A DNA stretch of 64,000 nt, from positions 62,001 to 126,000 of the forward strand of contig NZ_JBLXDN010000009.1 of the NCBI RefSeq assembly GCF_048264025.1, in the 5' to 3' direction. This DNA comes from Nitrincola sp048264025 (GTDB lineage Bacteria; Pseudomonadota; Gammaproteobacteria; Pseudomonadales; Balneatricaceae). The notes beneath the pieces are model-generated. The model did no database searches. It had not been told where the DNA came from and saw only the letters and a program-made list of their open reading frames with translations. Each line of letters starts with the position of its first letter. Position 1 is the stretch's first letter. Made by a program: the position numbers and the translations under genes. This document shows, one piece after another, positions 44,622 through 53,331 of this stretch.

Positions 44622-46190
44622 TCAGGCAGCGGCTTCGTCTTCCACTGAAGAGCGGATCAGATAATCAAATGCACCCAGCGCCGCTGCGGAGCCATTGCCC
44701 ATGGCAATGATAATCTGTTTATAAGGCACGTTTGTGACATCACCGGCAGCAAACACACCCGGAAGATGCGTTTCGCCGTGGCTATTAACTTCGATTTCAC
44801 CAAAACGCGACAGTTCCATCACGTCTTTCAGCCAATCGGTATTCGGTACCAGACCGATCTGTACAAAGATACCCGCCACATCCAGGTCGTACAGCTGGTT
44901 ATCGGTACGGTCTTTATAAGTCAAGCCGATCACTTTTTTACCATCACCACGCACTTGGGTGGTTTGTGCCATTTTAATGATGGTGATATTGGCCATGGAG
45001 GCCGCTTTTTTCTGCAATACCGCATCGGCACGCAGTGTGTCACCGAACTCCAGCACGGTGACATGCTCAACAATACCGGCCAGGTCGATAGCCGCTTCGA
45101 TACCGGAGTTACCACCGCCAATAACCGCTACACGCTTGCCTTTAAACAACGGGCCGTCACAGTGCGGGCAATAGGCTACGCCTTTGCCACGGTACTCCTG
45201 CTCACCGGGCACGTTCATTTCGCGCCAGCGCGCACCGGTTGCCAGAATAACCGACTTACTTTTCAGGGTGGCGCCATTTTCCAGATCGATTTCAATCAGT
45301 TTTTCACGACGCAGTTTGCGTGCACGCTGATTATCCATCACATCAACGTCATACTCTTTAACATGCTGTTCCAGGCTGGCAACCAGTTTAGGGCCTTCGG
45401 TATAGTTCACCGAGATAAAATTCTCAATGCCGACCGTATCCATCACCTGTCCACCAAAACGATCAGCCACCAGACCGGTGCGAATACCTTTACGTGCGGC
45501 GTAGATAGCAGCAGCTGCACCGGCAGGTCCACCACCTACGATGAGCACATCGTAAGGATCTTTTTCATTCAAACTTGCCGCTTCCCGCTTAGCCGCACCT
45601 GAGTCCACTTTGCCCAAGATTTCTTTCAGCGTCATACGGCCCTGACCAAAGGGCTTGCCATTCAGCAGCACAGTCGGAACGGCCATGATTTCCCGCTCGG
45701 TGACTTCATCCTGAAACAAGGCGCCATCGATCATCACACTGGTGACATTCGGGTTAAGTACTGCCATCAGGTTCAGCGCCTGAACCACATCCGGACAGTT
45801 CTGACAGGAGAGTGAAATATAGGTTTCAAAGTGAAACTCACCTTCCAGGCTTTTGGCCTGCTCAATCAAAGCGGCTTCCGCTTTGGAAGGGTAACCACCG
45901 GTCTGCAGCAGAGCCAGCACCAGTGAGGTAAATTCGTGCCCCATTGGAATACCGGCAAAACGCACACGTGCGGTCTCACCGACCGGCGCTATCGCCATAC
46001 TCGGGGTTCTTTCGCTGCCATCGGTCAGCTGCTTGAGGCTGATTTTGTCGCTCAGCTCAGCTATTTCCTGACACAATCCAAGCAGTTCTTTTGATTTTGC
46101 ACTTTCGTCAGTGGACACAGTAATCTCAATCGGATTAACGATATTCTGCAGATAAGTGTCCAGTTGCTTCTTAAGATTCGCATCCAACAT
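44622..46190 (-). CDS. ahpF: Alkyl hydroperoxide reductase subunit F
   Basis: The NADH-dependent flavoprotein disulfide reductase that recycles AhpC. The start is at the ATG at 46190 (MLDANLKKQL), preceded by aaagga, giving 522 residues as in E. coli (521); the frame is open 26 codons further up but this is not family sequence. The N-terminal thioredoxin-like domain has C129 and C132 (CQNC), and the reductase domain has FAD motif VGGGPAGAAAA and the CPHC disulfide, with NADH motif VIGGGNSGIEAA. It is downstream of ahpC after an 89-base gap with a hairpin. Confidence 0.96.
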   Translation of the reverse strand: MLDANLKKQLDTYLQNIVNPIEITVSTDESAKSKELLGLCQEIAELSDKISLKQLTDGSERTPSMAIAPVGETARVRFAGIPMGHEFTSLVLALLQTGGYPSKAEAALIEQAKSLEGEFHFETYISLSCQNCPDVVQALNLMAVLNPNVTSVMIDGALFQDEVTEREIMAVPTVLLNGKPFGQGRMTLKEILGKVDSGAAKREAASLNEKDPYDVLIVGGGPAGAAAAIYAARKGIRTGLVADRFGGQVMDTVGIENFISVNYTEGPKLVASLEQHVKEYDVDVMDNQRARKLRREKLIEIDLENGATLKSKSVILATGARWREMNVPGEQEYRGKGVAYCPHCDGPLFKGKRVAVIGGGNSGIEAAIDLAGIVEHVTVLEFGDTLRADAVLQKKAASMANITIIKMAQTTQVRGDGKKVIGLTYKDRTDNQLYDLDVAGIFVQIGLVPNTDWLKDVMELSRFGEIEVNSHGETHLPGVFAAGDVTNVPYKQIIIAMGNGSAAALGAFDYLIRSSVEDEAAA

Positions 46191-46236
46191 GAGACCGTCC
46201 TTTAACGATAAGGAAATTAAATTCGGAGGGTATTGA

Positions 46237-46261
46237 AGCCGGCCCAGGTACTGGACCGGCT
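46237..46261 (-). other. Intercistronic hairpin between ahpC and ahpF
   Basis: A near-perfect 11-bp stem (agccggcccag against ctggaccggct, one mismatch) with a 3-base loop sits 19 bases past the ahpC stop and about 45 bases before the ahpF start. No T-run follows, so it is more likely an mRNA processing or 3'-end protecting structure than a terminator. Confidence 0.5.
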
Positions 46262-46279
46262 GAGTCAACAGATCAGAGT

Positions 46280-46843
46280 TTAGATCTTGCCAACGAGGTC
46301 CAGAGAAGGTGACAGAGTTTCTTCACCTGGCTGCCAGGAAGCAGGGCAAACTTCGCCGTCATGGCTAGCTACATACTGAGCGGCCTGGATTTTACGAACC
46401 AGCTCTTTAGCTGAACGGCCAATACCCAGATCGTGAATCTCAGCGACTTTGATCTCGCCTTCAGGATTGATCACGAACGTACCGCGCAGTGCCAGACCAT
46501 CTTCCTCGATCATCACGTCGAAATTACGTGAAATCACACCCGTTGGGTCAGCAAGCATTGGGAACTGGATTTTTTTGATGGTGTCGGACGCATCATGCCA
46601 AGCTTTGTGGGTAAAGTGAGTATCAGTTGATACAGAGTAAACTTCAACGCCCATTTCCTGCAGTTTCGGATAGAAATCTGCCAGATCACCCAGCTCAGTT
46701 GGGCATACAAAGGTGAAATCGGCTGGATAGAAGAATACGACTGACCACTTGCCTTTCAGGTCAGCATCAGATACCTGAACGAACTCACCATTGTGGTAAG
46801 CCGTAGCGTGGAAAGGTTTAACTTCAGTGTTAATCAGTGACAT
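46280..46843 (-). CDS. ahpC: Alkyl hydroperoxide reductase subunit C (typical 2-Cys peroxiredoxin)
   Basis: Reduces hydrogen peroxide and organic hydroperoxides. The peroxidatic cysteine is C47 in DFTFVCPTELGDL and the resolving cysteine C166 in GEVCPASW, matching E. coli C46 and C165. It has 187 residues and the C-terminal GGxxG/YF-like sensitivity region is preserved in outline. aggaga precedes the ATG, and a TATTAT -10-like hexamer lies at 46883-46888 on the minus strand; no convincing OxyR box was found. It is the first gene of ahpC-ahpF. Confidence 0.97.
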   Translation of the reverse strand: MSLINTEVKPFHATAYHNGEFVQVSDADLKGKWSVVFFYPADFTFVCPTELGDLADFYPKLQEMGVEVYSVSTDTHFTHKAWHDASDTIKKIQFPMLADPTGVISRNFDVMIEEDGLALRGTFVINPEGEIKVAEIHDLGIGRSAKELVRKIQAAQYVASHDGEVCPASWQPGEETLSPSLDLVGKI

Positions 46844-46947
46844 TTTGTTCTCCTGTTAAGGTTGTCGTTATTCAACAAGTCCATAATAGGAAACTTTTAA
46901 GCCTTTGGGAAATTAATATATGTTAACAGATCGATTGATTTTATTTA

Positions 46948-48684
46948 TCAGGAGGCGGGTATCACTTGGTCAACCATCAATTGCAAGCTAACCTGTCCGC
47001 GAAACTCATTGCGAGACAAGCGATAAACCAAATGTACTTGCTGTACAGATTCATCTGGCCAGAGCTCAGTATCCACATTGAAGGCTATCGCGTCCACTGC
47101 TAATGAGCCTCCGACCGGCATGACCACCAGCTTCAGGTGACGATAGCCGACAATGCGCTGCTGTAACACCCGGAATTCACCATCAAACACAGGTTCCGGG
47201 AATTGATGCCCCCAGGGACCGGCATCCTGCAACAACGCCGCCAGTTCCAGGGTTAAGTCGGTTTCTGTCAAAGCTCCATCGGTCATCAAAATACGCTGGA
47301 GATCCTGAGTCGATAAACGCGCCCTGACTTCCTGATCAAACGCCTGACGAAACGCGTCCAGATCCTGGCGTGCCAGGGATAAGCCAGCCGCCATGGCATG
47401 GCCACCAAATTTACGTAACAACCCAGGATGACGCGCCGCTATAGCATCTAGTCCATCACGAATATGAAACCCTGGAATGGAACGTGCTGATCCTTTAACC
47501 TCATCCCCTTCTCCCGGGGCAAACGCAATCACCGGACGATGCAGGCGCTCTTTGATACGTGAAGCCAGTATACCCACCACGCCCTGATGCCAGCTCGGGT
47601 CAAACAGGCACACCCCCCAGGGCATTTCAGTATCATTCAATGGTAAGTCAGCCAGTATATCCAAGGCCTGCTGCTGCATCTCACGTTCAATACTGCGCCG
47701 CTCGATATTCAGATCATTAAGCATCTGCGCGATTTCTTGCGCCTGCTGTGGGTCATCACACAGCAGGCATTCAATACCAATCGACATATCTTCCAGACGG
47801 CCAGCGGCATTCAGTCGCGGCGCGATAGCAAACCCCAGATCCGCCGCCATCAATTGCTCCCGACGGCGCCCGGCCACCTCCAGCAGCGCCAGAATACCAG
47901 GGCGCGCCTGGCCGGCACGGATACGTAACAAGCCTTGATGTACCAGGGTGCGGTTATTGTGCTCCAGCGCCACCACATCAGCCACAGTGCCCAGCGCTAC
48001 CAGATCCAGCAGACTGGCGAGGTTCGGGGCTTGAATACCCTGCTGGTCAAAATAGCCCTGCTGCAACAACGCTCGGCGCAACGCAATCATGACATAGAAA
48101 ATCACCCCGACACCGCAGGTAGACTTAGCCATGAATTCACAGCCTGACTGATTCGGGTTAACGATGGCACAGGCGGCAGGAAGCGCATCTCCCGGCAGGT
48201 GATGATCGGTAATGATCACATCCAGCCCAAGTTGCCGAGCCCGCTCGACCCCTTCCACACTGGAAATACCGTTATCGACTGTGACGATCAGCTGCGGTTG
48301 TTGTTGAGCTGCCACCTCGACTATTTCTGGACTCAAGCCATAACCAAATTCAAAGCGATTAGGCACCAGATAGCTGACTTTCTTCGCCCCCATCATCCGT
48401 AGCGCCAGCATTACCAAGGCCGTACTGGTGGCACCATCACAATCAAAGTCACCAACAATCAGGATCGACTCCTGCTGTTTTAAGGCATCGACCAGCCGCG
48501 ACACAGCCGTATCCATGCCTTTCATTCGACTATCGGGCAGCAATTCACGCAGGTTACGTCCAATCTGGGCTGGGTCGGTAATACCCCGTGCGGCATAAAC
48601 CCGAGCCAACACAGGATGGAGTGCCTCCAGGGCGGCGGCAGACTCGACAGTGGAAGTACGGCGTTGGATTAATGCAGAAGACAT
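46948..48684 (-). CDS. recJ: Single-stranded-DNA exonuclease RecJ
   Basis: A 5'-3' single-strand exonuclease of the DHH phosphoesterase family that acts in recombination and mismatch repair. Metal motifs are visible: GDFDCDGATS, VTVDNGISS, ITDHHLPGD and later the DHHA1 region with FGGHAMAAGLSL. It has 578 residues (E. coli 577). It follows thrC as in Pseudomonas; a hairpin at 48716-48744 separates them, so recJ may have its own promoter. Confidence 0.97.
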   Translation of the reverse strand: MSSALIQRRTSTVESAAALEALHPVLARVYAARGITDPAQIGRNLRELLPDSRMKGMDTAVSRLVDALKQQESILIVGDFDCDGATSTALVMLALRMMGAKKVSYLVPNRFEFGYGLSPEIVEVAAQQQPQLIVTVDNGISSVEGVERARQLGLDVIITDHHLPGDALPAACAIVNPNQSGCEFMAKSTCGVGVIFYVMIALRRALLQQGYFDQQGIQAPNLASLLDLVALGTVADVVALEHNNRTLVHQGLLRIRAGQARPGILALLEVAGRRREQLMAADLGFAIAPRLNAAGRLEDMSIGIECLLCDDPQQAQEIAQMLNDLNIERRSIEREMQQQALDILADLPLNDTEMPWGVCLFDPSWHQGVVGILASRIKERLHRPVIAFAPGEGDEVKGSARSIPGFHIRDGLDAIAARHPGLLRKFGGHAMAAGLSLARQDLDAFRQAFDQEVRARLSTQDLQRILMTDGALTETDLTLELAALLQDAGPWGHQFPEPVFDGEFRVLQQRIVGYRHLKLVVMPVGGSLAVDAIAFNVDTELWPDESVQQVHLVYRLSRNEFRGQVSLQLMVDQVIPAS

Positions 48685-48715
48685 AAGGGATGCATAGCGC
48701 CAGTCAGAACAATAC

Positions 48716-48744
48716 TGGGCACCCGGTCACAGCCAGGGTGCCCA
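48716..48744 (-). terminator. Putative terminator after thrC
   Basis: A perfect 9-bp inverted repeat (tgggcaccc at 48716-48724, gggtgccca at 48736-48744) with an 11-base loop lies just past the thrC stop. The following minus-strand bases (gtattgttctg) are only mildly T-rich, so strength is uncertain. Confidence 0.55.
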
Positions 48745-48750
48745 CAGGAA

Positions 48751-50145
48751 TCAATCGCGGTGCACGTGCGATGCGATATACGCATGCACCTCGGCAAGGG
48801 ATTTTGGCAACACACTGAAGCGCTCTTCACGCTCCATCAGATCACTGAGACGGGCTGGCAACTGTGGAGCTTCCAGACCGGCTTTTACCACAGGTTCTGG
48901 GAACTTCACCGGATGCGCTGTCGCCAGGGTGATCATCGGTACACTACGGTCCTTCCAGCACTCGCGTGCCGCTTTAAGTCCTATCGCTGTGTGTGGGTCG
49001 AGCAGGTAACCGGTTTCAGCATGCACCTGTCGGATCACCTCACAGGTGGTCGCATCATCAACAGCATAACTGTCGAACAGCGCACGGACACTTTCCCAGC
49101 GCGCCGGTTCCAGCTGCACCGCTTCGGATTTGAAACGTTGCATCAGATCCGCCACGGCGGCCCCATCACGGCCATAGACATCAAACAGCAGGCGTTCAAA
49201 GTTTGATGACACCATGATGTCCATGGACGGAGACAGGGTGTGCTCCAGCGTGCCTTTAGACATATCATTGCCGGAAATAACCCGGTGCAGGATATCGTTG
49301 CGATTGGTCGCAACTACGAGCTGCTGAATCGGCAAGCCCATTTGCTTGGCCAGGTAACCGGCAAAAATGTCACCAAAGTTGCCCGTAGGCACCGAGAAGG
49401 AAACCGGACGATGCGGCCCACCAACCGCCAGTGAGGCGGAGAAATAGTAAACGATCTGGGCCATAATACGTGCCCAGTTGATCGAATTCACCGCGCCCAG
49501 CTTCAAGCCCTTAAGGAAGCGCTGATCCGCAAAGCTGTCTTTAACCATCTCCTGGCAATCATCAAAATTGCCTTCCAGGGCGATATTAAATACGTTATCG
49601 GCCAGAATGCTGGTCATCTGTCGACGCTGCACCTCAGACACCCGGTTGTAGGGGTGCATGATAAAAATATCCAGGTGTTTGCTGTGACGGCAGCCTTCTA
49701 TCGCTGCCGACCCGGTATCACCAGAGGTGGCGCCCATGATCACCAGACGCTCGCCACGCTCGGCCAGTACATGGTCCATCAGCCGTCCCAGCAGTTGCAG
49801 GGCGAAATCTTTAAACGCCAGGGTCGGACCATGAAACAGTTCCAGTATCCACTCGTTCTGCTCCAACTGCACCAGCGGCGCTACACCGCTGTGATCAAAC
49901 ACAGCATAGGTTTCATCCACCATCCGTTTCAGGTCTGCATCGCTGATACAGCCCTCCACGAACGGCTGAATGACCTTAAAAGCCAGTTCCGCATAAGAAA
50001 GCCCCGCCCAGGAAGCGATTTCATCCTGACTGAACACAGGCAGTTGCTCCGGCACATACAGGCCACCATCTTCGGCCAGACCGGCCAGCAACACATCAGA
50101 AAAGCTCAGTGAAGGAGCCTTTCCACGGGTAGAAATATATTTCAT
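48751..50145 (-). CDS. thrC: Threonine synthase
   Basis: A PLP enzyme making threonine from O-phosphohomoserine. The PLP lysine is in HGPTLAFKDFALQ, the phosphate loop GATSGDTGSAA. The start is at the ATG at 50145 (MKYISTRGKAPSL) with gaggag seven bases upstream; five further codons upstream are open. It has 464 residues, like the Pseudomonas enzyme. It follows hom by 11 bases, so the homoserine branch is one unit. Confidence 0.96.
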   Translation of the reverse strand: MKYISTRGKAPSLSFSDVLLAGLAEDGGLYVPEQLPVFSQDEIASWAGLSYAELAFKVIQPFVEGCISDADLKRMVDETYAVFDHSGVAPLVQLEQNEWILELFHGPTLAFKDFALQLLGRLMDHVLAERGERLVIMGATSGDTGSAAIEGCRHSKHLDIFIMHPYNRVSEVQRRQMTSILADNVFNIALEGNFDDCQEMVKDSFADQRFLKGLKLGAVNSINWARIMAQIVYYFSASLAVGGPHRPVSFSVPTGNFGDIFAGYLAKQMGLPIQQLVVATNRNDILHRVISGNDMSKGTLEHTLSPSMDIMVSSNFERLLFDVYGRDGAAVADLMQRFKSEAVQLEPARWESVRALFDSYAVDDATTCEVIRQVHAETGYLLDPHTAIGLKAARECWKDRSVPMITLATAHPVKFPEPVVKAGLEAPQLPARLSDLMEREERFSVLPKSLAEVHAYIASHVHRD

Positions 50146-50156
50146 TACCTGACTCC

Positions 50157-51458
50157 TCAACCTTCCAGATGATCTATACGGATGCGGATCAAATCACCCA
50201 GAATATCCGGTAGTGCTTCAATTTCACGGATGGCTTCATTCATCACCCGCTCTTCGACACGCTGGGTCAGCATAATCACTGGCACCTGGGCTTCACGAGT
50301 CTCTTTCTGCACGATGGCTTCAATATTGATGCCTTTTTCACCCAGAATACGGGTGACATGGGCCAGCACCCCAGGACGTTCAACAGCCTGTAGACGCAAA
50401 TAATAGCCACTGACAGTCTGCTCAACCGGCAACACTGGTGTTTCAGACAACTGGTGAGACTGGAAGGCCAAAGGTGGCACGCGACCATGAGACGGCGTAT
50501 CCATCAAGCGCGCCACATCGACCAAATCAGCGACCACAGCCGAGGCTGTAGGTTCAGCACCAGCACCCGGACCGTAGTAAAGTGTCTGACCTACCGCATC
50601 ACCAGAGACCAAAATAGCGTTCATCACACCGTTAACATTAGCCAACAGTGTCGATTTGGGAATCAGTGTCGGATGTACGCGCAGTTCAATACCCTGCTCG
50701 GTATGACGGCTGATACCTAAATGCTTGATACGATAGCCCAGCTCTTCAGCATACTGCACATCGTCCGGAGTGATCTTGCTGATCCCCTCGGTATAGCTTT
50801 TTTCAAACTGCAGCGGAATGCCATAAGCAATTGACGCCAAAATGGTCAACTTGTGGGCCGCATCAATACCTTCCACATCAAAAGTTGGGTCAGCTTCGGC
50901 ATAGCCCAGTGCCTGAGCTTCGGCCAACACATCATTAAATGCACGGCCTTTTTCACGCATTTCGGTCATGATGAAGTTGCCGGTGCCATTAATGATACCG
51001 GCCAGCCAATTGATTTTATTGGCCGCAAGCCCTTCGCGTATGGCTTTAATGATTGGAATACCACCCGCCACGGCCGCTTCGAAAGCCACCACAACATTTT
51101 TTTCATTGGCGGCCGCAAAAATTTCGTTACCATGCACGGCAATCAACGCCTTGTTGGCCGTTACTACATGCTTACCCTGCTCAATGGCGAGCATCACCAG
51201 ATCACGTGCGGCCTCATAACCACCAATCAGTTCGACAACAATATCTATTTCAGGGTCGCGGGCTATGGCCATAATATCGTTGGTAAGGGTAAAGCCAGAG
51301 GTATCACAAGCCGGATTATCACGACGTGTTGCAATTGCGACCACCTCAATGCGGCGACCCGCACGCCGGGCGATTTCGTCCGCATTGCGCATCAGTACAT
51401 TGAAAGTACCGCCACCGACAGTTCCGAGTCCACAGATCCCGACTTTTACAGGCTTCAA
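50157..51458 (-). CDS. hom: Homoserine dehydrogenase (with ACT domain)
   Basis: Reduces aspartate semialdehyde to homoserine, the branch to threonine and methionine. N-terminal KPVKVGICGLGTVGGGTFNV is the NAD(P) motif; catalytic-region sequence GIINGTGNFIMTEM follows; a C-terminal ACT domain (about residues 345-425) marks feedback control, probably by threonine. I favour the TTG at 51458 as start, since relatives begin MKPVKV and gagg precedes it; a GTG four codons upstream is the alternative. A monofunctional enzyme without aspartokinase. Confidence 0.95.
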   Translation of the reverse strand: MKPVKVGICGLGTVGGGTFNVLMRNADEIARRAGRRIEVVAIATRRDNPACDTSGFTLTNDIMAIARDPEIDIVVELIGGYEAARDLVMLAIEQGKHVVTANKALIAVHGNEIFAAANEKNVVVAFEAAVAGGIPIIKAIREGLAANKINWLAGIINGTGNFIMTEMREKGRAFNDVLAEAQALGYAEADPTFDVEGIDAAHKLTILASIAYGIPLQFEKSYTEGISKITPDDVQYAEELGYRIKHLGISRHTEQGIELRVHPTLIPKSTLLANVNGVMNAILVSGDAVGQTLYYGPGAGAEPTASAVVADLVDVARLMDTPSHGRVPPLAFQSHQLSETPVLPVEQTVSGYYLRLQAVERPGVLAHVTRILGEKGINIEAIVQKETREAQVPVIMLTQRVEERVMNEAIREIEALPDILGDLIRIRIDHLEG

Positions 51459-51536
51459 ACCACACCTCACAATTTCAGTTCACGACAAAATTCCGCGCCA
51501 TAGCAGCAGAAAAATAAAATGGCGATTAGTATAACT

Positions 51537-51572
51537 AAAACGGGGGCATTGCACTACGCAAGCCCCCGTTTT
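51537..51572 (-). terminator. Terminator downstream of dsbC (bidirectional-looking)
   Basis: A perfect 7-bp GC stem (cgggggc at 51541-51547, gcccccg at 51562-51568) is flanked by aaaa on one side and tttt on the other, so it can terminate in either direction. On the minus strand it would end xerD-dsbC and insulate the hom-thrC start. Confidence 0.8.
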
Positions 51573-51606
51573 ACTGAGTTTAGCCTGGCGATAAACGCCA
51601 GTTGAA

Positions 51607-52344
51607 TTAATGCGCTATGCCCAACATTTGAGCAATCCGTTCGGCCGGCATATAACCCGGAATCAACGTACCATCTTCCAAGACCATAGCCGGTGTTCCC
51701 GAAACACCTATCTTTTGCCCTAACATCAACTGTTCGACTACGGGGTTTTCGCAGGTCTTATTTTCTATGGTACTACCGGACTTCACTCGATCCATCAGCG
51801 CGGTGCGCTCTTCGGCAGTTTCACCACACCAGATAGTAACCATGGTTCGATAGGTTGCTGTATTCGGGCCAGCGCGTGGAAAGGCCAGGTAACTCACCTC
51901 AATCCCCATGTCATTCAAAGCTTCCACTTCATCATGTAATTGGCGGCAGTAAGGACAGTCCACATCGGTGAAGATTCGCAAGGTAGCTTGCTTCTCACCT
52001 TTGGCTGGATAGGTGATCATCTGATCTGCAGCCACTTCAGACAGTGCATCAACACGCATCTGATTTTGGGTTTGCTCGGTCACATTCACTAAGCCCTGAT
52101 CACCAATGCGGAACAGGTGGCCCACAAGGAAATACTCACCCTGCTCATGTGCGTAAAGCAGCTCACCACTTTCTAACAGCACCTCGTACATACCCTCCAG
52201 TGGTGCCGCCTCAATACTTTTAATTGGAATCCTGGCATCCGCTTTGTGTAACTGCTCACGGATTAAATCCTTGGCATCAGCCATACTCTGCGAGCTGAGC
52301 AGAAAACCCATCAATAAAACGACCCAACCGGCATACTTCTTCAT
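51607..52344 (-). CDS. dsbC: Thiol:disulfide interchange protein DsbC
   Basis: A periplasmic disulfide isomerase. The start is the ATG at 52344 (gaggaa upstream), giving a 245-residue precursor with signal peptide to about SMA (residue 22). An N-terminal dimerisation domain is followed by a thioredoxin-fold domain with the active site CPYC (C130, C133); E. coli DsbC has CGYC. The structural disulfide cysteines are in TIWCGE and NKTCENP, and the cis-proline in GVSGTPAMVLEDG. It follows xerD by 57 bases as in Pseudomonas. Confidence 0.93.
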   Translation of the reverse strand: MKKYAGWVVLLMGFLLSSQSMADAKDLIREQLHKADARIPIKSIEAAPLEGMYEVLLESGELLYAHEQGEYFLVGHLFRIGDQGLVNVTEQTQNQMRVDALSEVAADQMITYPAKGEKQATLRIFTDVDCPYCRQLHDEVEALNDMGIEVSYLAFPRAGPNTATYRTMVTIWCGETAEERTALMDRVKSGSTIENKTCENPVVEQLMLGQKIGVSGTPAMVLEDGTLIPGYMPAERIAQMLGIAH

Positions 52345-52401
52345 AGCTTCCTCATTCAATCATTAATACTTGGTTATCAGAGTAACCACGGAGATAAAAG
52401 T

Positions 52402-53331
52402 TCATCCTCGCGGATGATGTGCTTGATGCAATGACTGCAATCTGTGTGTTGCTACGTGTGTATAAATTTGTGTTGTTGACAGATCCGCATGACCGAGCAA
52501 CATCTGCACAACGCGCAGATCGGCACCATGATTGAGCAGATGCGTGGCAAACGCATGGCGCAACACGTGCGGTGACAAAGATTTGTCAATACCCGCCTGA
52601 TTTGCATGCAGACGCACTCGGTGCCAGAAGGTCTGACGGGTCATCTGATTGCCCCGGCGACTCAGGAAAACCACATCCTGTGAGGCATCAACGGCAAGCA
52701 AAGGTCGCGAGGTTTTCAAGTAGCGGCGCATCCATTCCAGCGCCTCATCTCCTACCGGCACCAGACGCTCTTTATCACCCTTACCAACCACCCTTATCAC
52801 CCCCTGACGGAGATTCATCTGCTCCGTTCGCAAGCTAACCAGCTCCGTAACCCGCAAACCAGACGCATAAATCAGTTCAAGCATGGTTCTATCACGCAGT
52901 CCCAGCACATCCGACACATCGGGAGCCGCCAGCAGATGTTCAACATCGGCTTCAGTCAGCGTTTTAGGTAAGGGTCGACCCGGTTTAGGGCTGGCAATAT
53001 TGAGTGTCGGGTCCTGTTCCACCCGCGCCTCACGTAACAAAAATCGATAAAACCCGCGCAGACAGGATAACACCCGCGCGGTGGAAACCGCTTTGAATGC
53101 CTGCCCAACCCGCCAGTCCAGATAGGCTTGAAGGTGATGCCGCTGGACCTGGAGCAAATAGAGAGAGCGATCATTAAGCCATAAGGCAAAATGATTAAGA
53201 TCACGCTGATAAGAAAGTTGCGTATTACGACTCAACCCCTTTTCCAACCAGGCTAGCTGCACATATTCCCGAATAAGGCGCTGATCCTGAGGCTGGGGTT
53301 CCAAAGCAGTAAAACGACGATCCAGGGTCAA
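52402..53331 (-). CDS. xerD: Site-specific tyrosine recombinase XerD
   Basis: Resolves chromosome dimers at dif with XerC. The catalytic residues are all found: R160 (SGLRVTELV), K184, H255 and R258 (HVLRHAFATHLL), H281 (LLGHADLSTTQ) and nucleophile Y290. It has 309 residues. The start is TTG, overlapping the stop of the upstream unknown gene (TTGA), so translation is coupled to it. The assignment to XerD rather than XerC rests on sequence character and the xerD-dsbC-hom order. Confidence 0.94.
   Translation of the reverse strand: MTLDRRFTALEPQPQDQRLIREYVQLAWLEKGLSRNTQLSYQRDLNHFALWLNDRSLYLLQVQRHHLQAYLDWRVGQAFKAVSTARVLSCLRGFYRFLLREARVEQDPTLNIASPKPGRPLPKTLTEADVEHLLAAPDVSDVLGLRDRTMLELIYASGLRVTELVSLRTEQMNLRQGVIRVVGKGDKERLVPVGDEALEWMRRYLKTSRPLLAVDASQDVVFLSRRGNQMTRQTFWHRVRLHANQAGIDKSLSPHVLRHAFATHLLNHGADLRVVQMLLGHADLSTTQIYTHVATHRLQSLHQAHHPRG

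Noticed and set aside
44766..45602. 278-codon open frame on the plus strand
   Set aside because: It is antisense to ahpF throughout and shows no recognisable protein features.
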